A DNA stretch of 64,000 bases from Mesonia algae (lineage in GTDB: Bacteria > Bacteroidota > Bacteroidia > Flavobacteriales > Flavobacteriaceae), in NCBI RefSeq assembly GCF_003253545.1, contig NZ_QKYV01000006.1, positions 124,001 to 188,000 on the forward strand, in the 5' to 3' direction. The notes below the pieces were generated by a model. It searched no databases, was not told the DNA's origin, and saw only the letters and a program-made list of their open reading frames with translations. Positions 63,740 through 64,000 of the stretch are shown here, one piece after another. Positions within the stretch are counted from its first letter, which is position 1, and each line of letters starts with the position of its first letter. The translations under genes were made by a program, and so were the position numbers.

Positions 63740-64000
63740 ATGAAAACAAACCTTAAAAAGATAGGCGTACTTACTTCTGGTGGAGATGCACCGGGAATGA
63801 ACGCCGCTATTCGAGCAGTAGTTAGAGCCTGTGTTTTTTATGATAAAGAATGCGTTGGTATTTATAGAGGTTATCAAGGTTTGGTAGAAGGTGATTTTAC
63901 TCCGTTAGGAGCAAGGTCAGTAAAAAACATTATTAATAAAGGAGGTACTTTTTTAAAATCAGCTCGGTCTAAAGATTTTATGACTCCGGAAGGGAGGGAA
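63740..64000 (+). CDS. pfkA: 6-phosphofructokinase, N-terminal part only
   Basis: The first 87 codons of an ATP-dependent phosphofructokinase that commits fructose-6-phosphate to glycolysis; the rest lies beyond the right edge. The start is [20 protein letters not shown], with the [24 protein letters not shown]-binding motif; then [14 protein letters not shown] and the GGTFLKSAR segment, typical of bacterial PfkA. ATG at 63740-63742. Downstream of a terminator and with its own -7 box, so it starts a new unit. Confidence 0.95.
   Translation, partial: MKTNLKKIGVLTSGGDAPGMNAAIRAVVRACVFYDKECVGIYRGYQGLVEGDFTPLGARSVKNIINKGGTFLKSARSKDFMTPEGRE

Overview
The window is AT-rich, densely coded chromosomal sequence from a member of the Bacteroidota, most likely the family Flavobacteriaceae. 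Several signs point there: a secreted subtilase with a type IX secretion (T9SS type A) sorting tail; lipoproteins whose lipobox Cys is followed by acidic residues; the Bacteroidota -7 promoter box TAnnTTTG in front of many genes; few Shine-Dalgarno sequences; the L28-L33-DUF4295-FtsY-RimO gene order; and bacillithiol genes (bshC, bshB1). I cannot name the genus with confidence. Both edges cut genes: htpG at the left and pfkA at the right.

Layout. 1-9.6 kb: htpG (partial), a TetR-like regulator with an ABC1/AarF kinase, a CPA1 cation/proton antiporter, a FabH-type KAS III, a small lipoprotein, a CoA-binding protein overlapping a sodium:solute symporter tail to tail, recR and a family 2 glycosyltransferase. 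9.6-17.4 kb: a 2-oxoacid dehydrogenase E2, a DEDDh exonuclease/FAH hydrolase/Hpt/CinA cluster, then rpmB-rpmG-DUF4295-ftsY and rimO. 17.5-30.5 kb: bshC, a PLP decarboxylase, a SIMPL protein, guaA, a LysM-PBP1 fusion lying upstream of an OsmC protein, a nitronate monooxygenase-like flavoprotein, the T9SS subtilase, mnmA and a MORN-repeat protein. 30.5-45 kb: two fasciclin lipoproteins, yidC, pyrG, a DUF3820 protein, a phytoene desaturase-like oxidoreductase, sucC, an APS-reductase-type cysH, DUF1456 and DUF2254 proteins, tRNA-His, bshB1 and nhaC. 45-64 kb: a beta-roll repeat surface protein, a methionine gamma-lyase-like enzyme with a divergent Lrp regulator, lpd, LysR with YeiH, an FMN reductase-pabB pair, tilS-dsbD, an LpoB/COG3014 lipoprotein operon, two exported peptidase-like enzymes, and pfkA.

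The genes are mostly housekeeping and arranged in short operons. Many convergent pairs are separated by strong bidirectional terminators. Functional threads are bacillithiol synthesis (bshC, bshB1), sulfur metabolism (cysH, MegL-like enzyme, perhaps YeiH), 2-oxoacid oxidation (E2, E3, SucC), envelope biogenesis (YidC, LpoB, LysM-PBP1, DsbD) and protein or peptide breakdown outside the cytoplasm (subtilase, CocE, DUF885).

I see no insertion sequence, prophage, integron, CRISPR array, toxin-antitoxin pair or defence island, and I do not see a clear new multi-gene system. The best leads for something undescribed are a GC-rich palindrome (core TTCCGCGGAA, full form CGCTTCCGCGGAAGCG) recurring inside unrelated coding sequences, a long stem-loop plus terminator between the fasciclin and yidC genes that could be a small RNA, and the LpoB/COG3014 operon with an uncharacterised third gene.
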